Shown piece by piece: positions 1 through 9,973 of a stretch of 64,000 nucleotides of DNA (position 1 is its first letter; each line of letters opens with the position of its first letter). The position numbers and the translations under genes were made by a program. The notes beneath the pieces were generated by a model, which searched no databases, had not been told where the DNA came from, and was given only the letters and a program-made list of their open reading frames with translations. This stretch comes from Pleurotus ostreatus/Saccharomyces cerevisiae fusant (Eukaryota; Opisthokonta): contig JAMQCK010000048.1 in NCBI GenBank assembly GCA_024196135.1, positions 62,001 through 126,000 of the forward strand, written 5' to 3'.

Positions 1-248
1 GCACGCCCGTCTTGCTACAGCTCGGCGACTCAGATTTGCGTATCGCGCCAACAGATGGCTTGGGCTACTACCACGCCCTGCGCACGTATGCATACAAGGA
101 GGACGGCCTGGAAGACGCGGAGAAGTGCAGACGAACCAACTTGCTTATGTTTCCGGGCATGAGCCACGGTTTGGATGGGCTGGAGGAGAGTAAGGCGGTG
201 ATTTTGTCGACTTTGGACTGGTTGGGAAAGTGGGGAAATAAGCCTTAA
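1..248 (+). CDS. Acylaminoacyl-peptidase-like serine peptidase, C-terminal end (5' truncated by window)
   Basis: Only the last exon of this gene lies in the window; the stop is at 246-248. The 82 or so residues visible match the C-terminal end of prolyl-oligopeptidase-family (S9C) acylaminoacyl-peptidases, which release N-acylated amino acids from blocked peptides in the cytosol. The catalytic Asp lies in GDSDLRIAP and the catalytic His in GMSHGLDG. The segment aligns almost residue for residue with the end of the complete gene at 658-3294 (GDSDLRVSP, GMNHSLDG, and the same WLGKWG end). The two are tandem paralogues in the same orientation about 410 bp apart. The nucleophile Ser and the propeller domain lie upstream of the window. 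Confidence 0.85.
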   Translation, partial: TPVLLQLGDSDLRIAPTDGLGYYHALRTYAYKEDGLEDAEKCRRTNLLMFPGMSHGLDGLEESKAVILSTLDWLGKWGNKP

Positions 249-657
249 GCTATTGCAATGTATCCAGTCCGAACAATTCCACGACTGCGTACGTTTCATG
301 TGAAAGGAGCCCACTGATAGACAAGGGGCATTAGCAGTATCGAGGTTCGAACGTGTAACAAGATTCTCTGCGTTGCGCGTGACGTGGATCACGCCTTTCC
401 TTCCCTCCTTCGCCAACTCCCGGATTTCAACACCTCGGGCCATCGATCCGCATGCTCACCTGATGCATCTACAAAGGTCAAGCTCTTTGACCAGAACTTT
501 GACCACCGCAAGGCGCTCTACCCTGAGCACCTCCTCGAGACTCAACGCTTCCTTGGTCACGATAAGAAGGCACGGTTTGCCTTTCCCAAGTCCCCCCACT
601 CCTGGCGTACGACTACTTCCGTCTCCAAAACGATTCCACACGAGCAGTCTCACCTCT
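249..657. other. Intergenic, tandem peptidase genes
   Basis: This 409 bp stretch lies between the stop of the first peptidase gene and the chosen ATG of the second. Open frames here in several phases have no recognisable protein similarity and no shared intron logic with the downstream gene. It should contain the upstream gene's 3' end and the downstream promoter. No convincing TATA box was seen. Confidence 0.5.
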
Positions 658-3294
658 ATGAACTCAAGCATGTCAGGTCTCAAGTCCTCTGCCCTTTTCG
701 TAGAGCTCGGCTCCATCCCTCTGCCAGTCGCAGGGCGCTTCGTCGACGGTTCCAGTTCGTCGCCTTTTCGTCCTGCGCTACCTCGCTCGCTACTGACTTT
801 TTACAGCTGTGCAGATTACGTACTCGGTAGCCGACTATGCGCGGAAGGTCAAACGGGCGACCAGCAAGACGATATGGCTAGATGGTCCTCAGGCTCGCAC
901 GATGCCGGTACTGGATGTTTCGGACGTTCGTCTGAGCGCCACTTCTCCCTCTGGGGAGCTGGAAGCCGTTTTGCGCGAAACTGCGGACAGGAAGCGCGTA
1001 GTTGAGATTTGGCGTGCAGGGCAGTTGGATGTCTCGCACGACGTGACCGACGCTCACGATGCGTTCTACAACGATGGTAAGCCGGTTACCATGAAATATA
1101 TCTTGCTGAGCACTAAAATCCCATTCAGCGCAATACGGCACACTGCAGTTTTCCCCATCCGAGACTGCAGTGGTCTATGTAGCCGAAGCGAAGACACCCA
1201 ATCAGACGGATCCGGTGTACAGCAAGTTTGAGTAAGCATTCGTTTGCAATTGATCAATCTTCTTACTGAGAATTCGCAGATATACCCCTCCTCTCGGCGA
1301 AAGGTATCCGGGACGTAAGCAGCCTGCAGTCTTCATCCTCCGCTGGGCGGCACCGCAGGCAGCCGTGGGAGATCACTGGGAGACTCCAGTGCTGCGCTCT
1401 CTTGACTTGAATAAACTACCTAAGAAAACGCCTACCCGCTTCGGCCAGGTGCTCTTCTCGCCGTATGATGCCGACGAGCGTCAGCTCTACGCGACCGGAT
1501 ACGACCTGACGCCTGACGGCCGCCTCCTCGGGATCGTCTTTTGCACCAATCGTCCCAGTGGGCTCTGGCAGCTTACAATCCCTCCTGTCGAGAAGTCAGG
1601 TCCGACCTCGGAGGACAAGAAACCTGCAGTCATCACCGTCGAGTCTGCCTCGCGCCTGACGCCTGCCAATCTGGCATGCCGTTCGCCGCGCATAGACGAG
1701 GCCTCGAGACAGCTCTACTATATTGCTTGCGGCGTGGGTGGACCGCACGCGTCCACGACATCCGTTTGGAAGCTACCTATACCCTCGTCAACGGCCGACA
1801 AGGTCGCGCCTGAACTCGTTCTCGACGTCGTCCATGACCCCTACGCTGATAGCTCTCTGGACGACCTCGACGCACCCTTCCCAGGTCTCTATCCCGACAT
1901 CACTCTTCCTAGGTCCCCTTTCGTCACGTTCGGCAACAAGCTCTACATCGTATCGACAACGGCCTGGCGGTCCCGCAACACCATCGTCCTGATCTCTGCG
2001 GATGATGGTACGGTCAAGGACCTGTGCGCCCAGGAAAGTGTTGCTAGCTGGGTGGTCCTCGCAACCGATGGTGACAAGAAGATTCTCGGCGTACGCAGTG
2101 CGCTGTCGGTCCCGTATGAACTTGCAGTGGGCACCCTGGATGATACGGGAAAGGTAGCATGGAACGTCATCGATCGGCCAGCGCTTAAACCAGCCGGTAT
2201 GTCGATTGTATTACGCGTGAACTGTGCGCTTACTCTGATTTTCTAGTCAAGGACGTCCTTGGTCGGATCACCACCTCCGTATTACGCGTGCCCGGGCATA
2301 AGACGCTTGAGGGCCTCGTCCACAGTGCCTCTTCTGCTGGAAGCAGCACAAGCGGCGCTCCTCCTCCGGCTATCCTTGAGCCTCACGGTGGTCCTCACGC
2401 GACCGCTGTACCGTCCTTTATCCCTCGCACGGCAGTCCTAGTGGCGTCTGGATGTACGTCTGCTATCTCCTTTCCCCGCTTCTTGGTCTGAACAGTTTCC
2501 TACGCCCTCTCCAGATACGGTCCTGCAGCCCAACTACACCGGCTCGTTAGGCTTCGGTGAAGCTGCCGTCCGCGCGCTGCCCGGAAACTGCGGCAAGCTC
2601 GACGTCGAGGACAGCATCGCTACTCTCCGCGAGCTGATAAAGCAGGGAAAGGCGTCCGACGACCAGCGCAAGCTGTTCTACACCGGCGGCAGCCATGGTG
2701 GCTTCATCGGCGGGCACGGTGAGTTCATGAACAGTTCTGAGCCGTAGGCGACCAGTGTTGACAACACTTCCCAGTCGTCGGTCAATACCCGGACCTCTTC
2801 GCCGCGAGCATCCTGCGCAACCCCGTCATCTCTGCAGGCGAGATTTCAACGTCGGATATCCCAGACTGGTACTTCGCCGAGTTCGGTGTCGATTATCCAG
2901 TCATCGAAAGCCAAGGCGCAGGGCGTAAGCAGTTGTTCTTGTTCTGAACACCATGTTGAAACATGCCTCTGCAGAACCTCTCATGACACCCGAGACCTAC
3001 GCACGCCTACACGCTGCGTCTCCCATCTCGCACGTTGAGAAAGTGCGCACGCCCGTCTTGCTCGCTTTGGGCGACTCAGACCTGCGCGTCTCGCCCACGA
3101 ACGGACTGGGCTACTATCACTCGCTTCGTGCGCATGCCTACAAGGAAGGAGGTTTGGAGGACGCGGAGAAGGGGAGTCGTGTTAAGCTGCTGATGTTCCC
3201 GGGTATGAACCACAGCCTGGATGGTCTGGACGAGAGCAGGGCGGAGATTCAGGCGACTCTGGAGTGGCTGGGCAAGTGGGGAGACAAGCCGTGA
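658..3294 (+). CDS. Acylaminoacyl-peptidase (S9C, prolyl oligopeptidase family)
   Basis: Eight exons (658-754, 807-1076, 1129-1231, 1280-2196, 2247-2453, 2515-2718, 2775-2924, 2975-3294) give 755 residues, close to the usual 730-760. The N-terminal part has propeller-like strands typical of the family (for example VTYSVADYARKVKR is preceded by the in-frame VQ; later ERYPGRKQPAVF). The C-terminal hydrolase part has HGGPHA, the nucleophile motif GGSHGG at about 2689, the Asp motif GDSDLRVSP and the His motif GMNHSLDG. The enzyme class removes acylated N-terminal residues from short peptides in the cytosol. The ATG at 658 was chosen because the first intron then joins a family-like N-terminus to the conserved VQITYS segment in frame; ATG 670 is an alternative. 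It is a tandem duplicate of the gene at the left edge. Confidence 0.92.
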
Positions 3295-3650
3295 GCGTAA
3301 GAGCTCGGGAGCGTTAGAACGCGTATAGCCCTGTACGAGTAGGACCCACCATGAGGCAAACACCTCAGCTTGAAGATGCTCGCATGCAGCGCTAAGCGCA
3401 GGCCGCTTTCCTTGGAGAGTTTGAAGACTTCTGGCGTTGAGATAGAGCAATAGGCCAGCGCAGAAGTGCAGTGAAGAAACGAGGATGGACTCGTCCGGCA
3501 ACATGGCTGACATCATAACGGCATGTGTGCATAGAGGGTAACAAAAGCATGCAAAAGTACATAGACATCAGACCGTGTACAAGACCCAGCGCGGCATGGA
3601 CGAAGTCCTTCCGCAGCGTGGAAGAGATCCCCGGCGTCGGCGTAAGGCCC

Positions 3651-4530
3651 TTACGCGGCGTGGGCGGCCTGGAGCTGCTCCTTGTGGTGAGCCTTGATGG
3701 CAGCGACCTTGGCCTTCTTCTCCGCGACGCGCTTGGCGAGGAGGGCGTCGAACTCGGTCTTCTGCTCCTTTTGGCGCTCCAAGCGCCGGCGCTTGACGGA
3801 GCGGAGGTGGCGGCGGCGCTGGAGGCGCATGGGGGTGACGAGGCGCTGGATTTTCGGGCTGCAGGCTGTCAGACGTCGCTCGATCACCGAAATACGTGTA
3901 CTCACGCCTTGGTGTACGGCTTCGCGTTCTCCTTCTTTCCGCTCTTGACCTCGCGGCGCACGACGTACTTGCGGACGTCGTCGTCCTTGGTCAGGTTGAA
4001 CATGCGGCGGATCTTCGTCGCACGCTTGGGGCCGAGGCGCTTGGGGAGCACCTGGTCGGTGAGGCCCGGGATCTCAGCATCGCCCTGCTTGACAATGACG
4101 AGGGAGAGGACAGCGATGTCGGGGCCGACGATGCAGCCGCGGACGGACTTGCGCTTGCGCTCACCCTCGCGGCGGGGGCGGTAGCAGCTGTGGCCCTCGC
4201 TGAGGAGGAGGCGCACACGGTGGGGGAGGAGGACACCCTGCTTCATGGGGAAGCCCTGCTTGTCGTTACCGCCAGTGATGCGGAAGACGTAGCCCTTGAA
4301 CTCGTCGCCGAGGGAGTCGCCGGGGACTTCCTGGGACATTTTCTTGTCGTAGAAGATGCGGCTGATAATCGATCAGGATGCAGCAAAGGGAGAAGGGTCT
4401 AGCACACGCACTACTTGCGCTCCTCATCGAGGTCAATGAGCTTTTGCTGCCCCGTCGCGGGGTCTGCACATCATGAGTACGAGGTCAAGTATCGCGTCGA
4501 TCGCGACTTACTCGCGATGTTGAACTTCAT
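3651..4530 (-). CDS. RPS6: 40S ribosomal protein eS6
   Basis: Four exons on the minus strand (4512-4530, 4415-4463, 3906-4361, 3651-3858) give 243 residues, the normal eS6 length. The start MKFNIA, the segment [19 protein letters not shown], the motif [28 protein letters not shown] and [19 protein letters not shown] are diagnostic. eS6 is a small-subunit component and, in most eukaryotes, the target of S6-type kinases at a C-terminal Arg-Arg-x-Ser cluster. That cluster is absent here: the protein ends in a Lys/Ala/His-rich stretch finishing QAAHAA. The stop codon lies inside a sequence that also looks like a splice donor (GCGTAAGG), so a further 3' exon cannot be excluded, although no RRxS codons are evident in the 100 bp downstream. 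The gene is divergent from uS15 next door. Confidence 0.97.
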
Positions 4531-4894
4531 GGCTGCTTTTGACGGTCAGTCAGCACATCCCAGACAGAGGTGCAGCATAACACACCTTGAGGAGACGGTC
4601 TTGACCTCGAGCGGCGTCGGCGACGGCGGGCAGCGGGCGATGAGTCTTGACTTTCGGGGCACTAACACGAGTAAACAATACCTCTAGCCACCGCATCGGG
4701 ACAAACTATACAGCTGCTCGGCAAATGCCGGTCACCGCCGTTCGATCAGCAGAACCACGAGATTTCGCCCCAGTGCTGCTCGCCGTCGCGCGTCCTCAAG
4801 ATCATCAAGCCGGTTACGCCTCCCCCCTCCTATTGTGCGTGAAGAAACGTCGACAGATCGTCTGGGACGCTGACACTTCGCGTCAGAATCCACC
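4531..4894. promoter_or_regulatory. Shared divergent promoter of eS6 and uS15
   Basis: The two ribosomal protein ATGs face away from each other and are 364 bp apart, so this interval must drive both genes. It contains pyrimidine-rich runs, for example around 4820-4833, typical of ribosomal protein 5' ends in fungi. I did not recognise a specific factor site. Open frames here are short and not conserved. Confidence 0.6.
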
Positions 4895-5513
4895 ATGGGT
4901 CGCATGCACGCTCCCGGCAAGGGCATTTGTACGTCTCAAGTCAAGTTTTCATCGGCGCCATCGCTGAACTCCTATCAGCTGGCTCTGCCCTTCCTTACCG
5001 CCGCGCTCCCCCGGCGTGGTTGAAGACGACCCCGGAGGACGTCGTTGACCACATCACCAAGCTCGCGCGCAAGGGCATGACCCCCTCCCAGATCGGTGTC
5101 ACGCTCCGCGACGCGCACGGCATCCCCCAGGTCCGCTTCGTCACGGGTAACAAGATCCTCCGTATCCTCAAGTCCCAAGGTGTGTCCCCTTGCCCTTCCG
5201 TATGACCGTATCTCATGCACTCGCTCCTTGCGCTTTTCCCTCTCCCTTTACGCCTGCTTCGCGCACGTAATGTGCCTTTTGTTTGGGGATAGGACTTGGC
5301 CCATCCATCCCTGAGGACCTCTGGTACCTCATCAAAAAGGCGGTCGCCGTCCGCAAGCACCTGGAGACCAACCGCAAGGACAAGGACTCCAAGTTCCGCC
5401 TTATCTTGATCGAGTCGCGTATCCACCGTCTTGCTCGCTACTACAAGACGAAGCAGCAGATCCCGCCGACGTTCAAGTACGACTCGGCTACCGCTTCGAC
5501 CCTCGTCGCGTAA
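4895..5513 (+). CDS. RPS13: 40S ribosomal protein uS15 (S13)
   Basis: Three exons (4895-4928, 4979-5179, 5293-5513) give 151 residues, exactly the usual eukaryotic length. The start [12 protein letters not shown], the block [48 protein letters not shown] and the tail [20 protein letters not shown] identify it with certainty. The protein binds 18S rRNA in the body of the small subunit. The very short first exon, ending after the GKGI codons, is typical of fungal ribosomal protein genes. It is co-located head to head with eS6, which fits balanced expression from one promoter region. Confidence 0.98.
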
Positions 5514-5897
5514 GCCAGTCGCTTGTAGGAGGTGGTTTGGAGGATGTGACGTCTATGTCGTTTACCCATGTATCCTTGTACGTTCTGTCCTATGCACTGT
5601 ATGCAGCATGCCCAGCACGTCCCTTCCGATCCGAGCATTACTATCATCAAGAAGCAAGCTGGCTCCATGTCGTGTCGCAGTGAGAGCTGTTGAGTATGCC
5701 TTCGCCGCGCTTCAATCTGCACTTTGCGAAACGATCTCTTCCATGGTAGCTTAAGTACAATAACAATAGCAACAAAGCATGATCCTCGATATGAAAGCGT
5801 TATAGTACACCAGTCGTGATAGTACACACATACTGTACAACATCGTAGTCTGTCTCGATAAATCGCCACAAACTCCTTCCCGAGTTGCCCCCGTCTA
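5514..5897. other. Intergenic between convergent genes
   Basis: This 384 bp region lies between the stop of uS15 (plus strand) and the stop of the disordered protein gene (minus strand). It should hold both 3' untranslated regions. The overlapping open frames on both strands show no recognisable protein features. Confidence 0.5.
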
Positions 5898-7463
5898 CTA
5901 ACCCGCCATTCCAATCCTCCTGCCTCTCTCAAACCCTGTAAGCTTCTCTGTCCACATCCTCCGGAACAGATCCTTGCTCTCCTGACATGTCAACTTCCTC
6001 CTCCCATCGTCCGAAACGTCGCCCAACTCGACGAAGCTAGCGCTGCGCTCGAGCTTGCAACTACCTTCCGAGCCACGCATCGTACGCACGTCGTCCGGTC
6101 CGCGCATGGTCCGCGACCGTGCAGACGGTGTCGTAGGGCGCGTCGGGGGCGTGCAGGGACGCGAAATAGGGGTTACCGAGCGGCTGACTGCTTCCCAACG
6201 ACTGAGCGGGACCGTCTCCGAGCGATTGGCCTCCCAACGACTTGGGGGCGCTGTCTCTGGGTGGTAGACAGGGATGGTCTCTGTCCGGTCCGCCGGGCTC
6301 ATCGTGCGTCCCCCGAAGTTCGTCTCATCTGGGATGCTGGGCAGCCCTCCGGCTGAGACGGCAGCCACTTTGCGCATGTCCGCGCTGCGCGAGCGGGTCA
6401 GTCCACTGGCGCGTGTCCTTGCGAGGCCAGTCCCGGTACTTCGCTTACGGCTAAGCTCGGTACGTGTCCAGTCCGTGCTCTGCTTCGAGGGCAGCTCAGC
6501 CGTGCTCCGCTTACGGGACAGCTCGACGGTGCTCTTCTTTCGTAGAATCTCTGCCCGCGAACGCGCCGGCGATACCGCACGGCGCACAACGTTCACACCT
6601 TCCCTCTGTGGCCCTGGCCCTCGCCAACGAAGGTCCCGGCTGGCGCGACTGGTCAATGTGGACGCCTCGCTGCCTGGTGTGGGCGCTTGTGGGCGCGGTG
6701 GCGGTGGCGAGCGCGAGGTCCGCTCATCCGACGTGCGCTCAGGCGTCGGCGTCGGCTGCAGAGAGTCAACCTCACGCAAGTATCCCACTTCATGCAGTGA
6801 CCCCATCTCCTGCGTGCACGAGTCCGCGTCCTCGGTCAGGCTCGGTGGCGCCGAGCCCGGGCGGCTGACGATGGGTATCGTCCGACTCGCCTGACCGGAC
6901 GAGTAGCTGTCGCTTGCGGTCGCCTTCAGCCGCGTCGGGCGGCGCGTGACCGACGAGGACATCGTGGTGGGCTGCGCGCGCGGTGGCGTGGGAGTCAGCG
7001 AGTTAGACGAGGGCGGCAGCAACGGGGGAAGCAGCGGCGGCGGCTCCGTGCGCTCGCGGTACGCCGCATATCCATGAGCCCTACCACCTGCGCGCCCGAC
7101 GCTGGCAGAGGTCCGCGTCGCGCTACCGGTAAGTTTGCTGCCGCTGTTGAGCTTACTGCTGCTCTTCTTCCGCACGGCCAGCAGGTGCAGCTCGCGGCGG
7201 AAGCGCGCGTTCCCATCGTCCGTCTCGCTCACGCCAGAGGTGTCCGCGGGCGCGTACGTCGGTGCAGGCTTGGTGACCGTGACGCGCCGCTCCCCGCTGC
7301 TGTGCACGCGGCGCTGCGTGGGTGGGCGGAGCGTCTCGAGTTCCCACTGGATGAACTCGGCGTCATCGTCGCCAGCGCGCGGGCCCGTGTCTTTGTTAGG
7401 CGCGCTGGGCTTGTGTGGCGCGGGGGCCCGGCGCGGCCTCGTCGGCGTCTGATTCCTTGTCAT
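5898..7463 (-). CDS. Disordered Ser/Arg/Pro-rich hypothetical protein
   Basis: A single uninterrupted frame of 521 codons starts with MTRNQTPTRPRR and ends with FERGRRIGMAG. I do not recognise a family. The protein is dominated by Ser, Arg, Pro and Thr. It has a poly-Pro/Leu run (PPPLLPPLLPP), repeated RKRST or RKKST units around residues 300-350 (ELSRKRST occurs more than once), and repeated SRWEA units near residue 400. The RxxS/T repeats look like basophilic kinase substrates. Two short segments look ordered: DAEFIQWELETLRPP near residue 40 and the last 35 residues (ESKDLFRRMWTEKLTGFERG), which could form a helix. It could be a cytoskeletal or signalling scaffold, but the function is unknown. 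Reality as a gene is supported by length and the absence of stops, although GC bias weakens that argument. Confidence 0.7.
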   Translation of the reverse strand: MTRNQTPTRPRRAPAPHKPSAPNKDTGPRAGDDDAEFIQWELETLRPPTQRRVHSSGERRVTVTKPAPTYAPADTSGVSETDDGNARFRRELHLLAVRKKSSSKLNSGSKLTGSATRTSASVGRAGGRAHGYAAYRERTEPPPLLPPLLPPSSNSLTPTPPRAQPTTMSSSVTRRPTRLKATASDSYSSGQASRTIPIVSRPGSAPPSLTEDADSCTQEMGSLHEVGYLREVDSLQPTPTPERTSDERTSRSPPPPRPQAPTPGSEASTLTSRASRDLRWRGPGPQREGVNVVRRAVSPARSRAEILRKKSTVELSRKRSTAELPSKQSTDWTRTELSRKRSTGTGLARTRASGLTRSRSADMRKVAAVSAGGLPSIPDETNFGGRTMSPADRTETIPVYHPETAPPSRWEANRSETVPLSRWEAVSRSVTPISRPCTPPTRPTTPSARSRTMRGPDDVRTMRGSEGSCKLERSASFVELGDVSDDGRRKLTCQESKDLFRRMWTEKLTGFERGRRIGMAG

Positions 7464-8265
7464 CGTGCAGGGGGGTGTCCAGGGAGGTGCGTGTAGCCTG
7501 AGTGTGTGGCAGTGTGCTGCGTGGCGGCGGGGGACGGAGAGTGGCGATGATGATGGACAAAGGGAGAGCCGCGACGGGCGCTTCCCGGTGTGCGTGGGCC
7601 GTCAGTTCCCTCTTCCGGTCAGACTCGTGCCCGGTCCAGCTGATGAAGCGTGATTGCATTGTTTACTGTATAGGTACCAAGCTCTTGGACAACAGGGTGT
7701 TGCTTGCCTAGAGCAGTATCCCTGCTACGTTGACCTGGGACCTGATCTACTCTTTCACAACATCTATGAGTCCGATCTCTGTAGGATCTGCAGGCTCGCG
7801 CCTAGATGTACGCCGATACGAGATCTAAGCTGACTGTATCGGGAAGGCTTCGCCCGTGCAGCCCCTAGTATACGCAGGCCTGGATGTGAAGCTGAACTTC
7901 CATGCTCATCGTCTTAGAAGGAAAGGAAGCCCTATGCACACATGTACGATAGCTTTCCTCGGGATAAGCCCCTGAGCCCTGTACGCAGTGTTAATGGACG
8001 ATGAACCATCATGAACCTTCTGCATGACCTCCAGTGGCTGAAATTTGCGCTGACCAACTCCGGAACAGCTATAAGAGAGCACAAAAGGGTGAGTTCAGGA
8101 AGAGATGGTGAGGGACGAGACCAAGATGAATTTCGTGGCGCGAACGCACGTGACCCTGTTCTTCTACCACGCGACAATGCCGCGGACTCCTCGGTGCCTG
8201 CAAATATGCCATAACAGGACGCACTTGTCCCGCACGGTCAATAGTCGCGTCGCCCTCTCTCGACC
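7464..8265. other. Intergenic between divergent genes
   Basis: This 802 bp interval separates the start of the disordered protein gene (minus) from BUB3 (plus) and probably contains both promoters. The open frames in it are short, overlap each other on both strands and have no recognisable motif. Confidence 0.5.
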
Positions 8266-9688
8266 ATGTCTCGTGAGTGCAGTTCTCTTGAACAACGAAC
8301 ATATTTAACGCGTATCACAGAACCGGACTACGTGACCTTGCCCAGCCCTCCGTATGACGGCGTCTCCCAAGTCGTCTTTTCCCCCAAGAACCCCGATCAG
8401 CTCTTGGTGTCAGCATGGGATACGGTGCGTCTCCCAATATGCTGATTCATGTGCGCATACTCATGGTGTGGTGAATAGACAGTACGGCTGTACAAGGTTG
8501 GGGAGAATGAGAAGGACACGGAGATGAAGGGGAAGTTCGAGCACCGGGCGCCTGTTCTGTCGTGCGCGTTCGACAATGAGTCCGCGCATGGGTTCAGCGG
8601 TGGGCTGGATACATATGTCAGACAGTGCGTACCCTACTACTTTTGACGGGCCTGCGCTCACGATCCATAGACTGGACCTCGAGACGGAGAAGATAACCCA
8701 ACTGGGCTCGCACGACAAGACCATCTCCACCATGTCCTTCGCGCGCCAGCCAAGTGCGTCTACACCATCTTCCCTTGCAATTCTCTCTTTGACACCCCCA
8801 CAGACATCCTCGCCACCGGCTCCTGGGACCGCACTGTGCGCCTGTGGGATCCCCGTTCCTCATCCGCCTCCTGCCAGACCTCGTCTCACCAAACGCCAGA
8901 GCGCGTCTATTACATCGACACCGTCGGCAACTACCTCGTCGCCGCGCTCGCTAGCCGTCTCTTTGCGATCTACGACCTCCGCAAGATGGACCAGCCGATG
9001 CAGCAGCGCGAGAGCAGCTTGAAATTCATGACGCGCAGCCTCGCGTGCATGCCGGACGGCACGGGTGCGTCTTGCACGTTGCGGACATGAGGCCGATTGC
9101 TGACGGGTATATATAGGGTACGCGACTGCCTCTGTTGAGGGCCGCATCGCTGTCGAGTACTTCGATCCGTCGCCCGCGGCTCAAGAGAAGAAGTACGCGT
9201 TCAAGTGCCACCGCTCCACGATCGGCGACGTAGACTGCGTCTGGCCGGTCAACTCCCTCGCCTTCCACCCTATGTGCGTCTGCGCCTTTGTCCTTTGTGT
9301 CGGCCGTCGATCTGACCGATGCCCTTTGTACTCTGCAGCCACAACACCTTCGCGTCCGCCGGCTCTGACGGTACCATCTCGATCTGGGACCACAAAGTCA
9401 AGAAGCGGCTGCGCCAGTATCCCAAGTTCGACGCCCCGGTCGCGAGCATCGCTTTCAATTGCGACGGTACAAGGTGAGGATGCACTTTCTTCGTCAATGG
9501 ACCTCCTTCTCATTGATTACAGGCTTGCCGCCGGTGTCTCGTACACCTGGGATGAGGGTCCGGATGCGCTAAACAAATACCCCGCTCCGTGGGTTGGCGT
9601 CCGTAAGGTTGGCGACGAAGTCAAAGTATGTCACTACCCTCTGCATCTCCGACCGGAGCTAACAACGTCTCAGCCTCGGACGAAGTAG
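8266..9688 (+). CDS. BUB3: Spindle assembly checkpoint WD40 protein Bub3
   Basis: Nine exons (8266-8272, 8321-8424, 8479-8624, 8671-8753, 8804-9064, 9117-9273, 9339-9473, 9523-9625, 9674-9688) give 336 residues, the normal Bub3 size. The WD repeats are visible: [72 protein letters not shown]. The segments [16 protein letters not shown] and [15 protein letters not shown] and the late [13 protein letters not shown] are characteristic of Bub3 rather than of Rae1. Bub3 binds GLEBS motifs in Bub1 and BubR1/Mad3 at kinetochores. The first exon encodes only MSQ, split by an intron, and the last encodes PRTK. Intron phase and length support the model throughout. Confidence 0.95.
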
Positions 9689-9973
9689 GGCTTTGCCCCT
9701 ACTTAGGCTTCTTCCGTTATATCATGGTAAACTGCACGCCGGCAAAGCGTGTGGTACTCGAAGCATCGAGTTTCTTGGTCGTCTCCCCTGCGAGAGCGAA
9801 CCCACCTGTCCTGTGCTAGTAGTGTAACTTCTTAGCGTAGACAATATCAGCAACAGCAAGCATGTACATATTGAGTGTGCCCAGAGCGCTGAACATGGTA
9901 CGTGGTGATTCAAGTCACGTGGGATGTGACAAGTCGCGTCCACACGCGGGATCGCATCTTGAGCCCAACCATC

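Noticed and set aside
384..830. 148-codon plus-strand frame upstream of the second peptidase gene
   Set aside because: It is out of frame with the conserved N-terminus that starts at 658 and does not splice to the peptidase.
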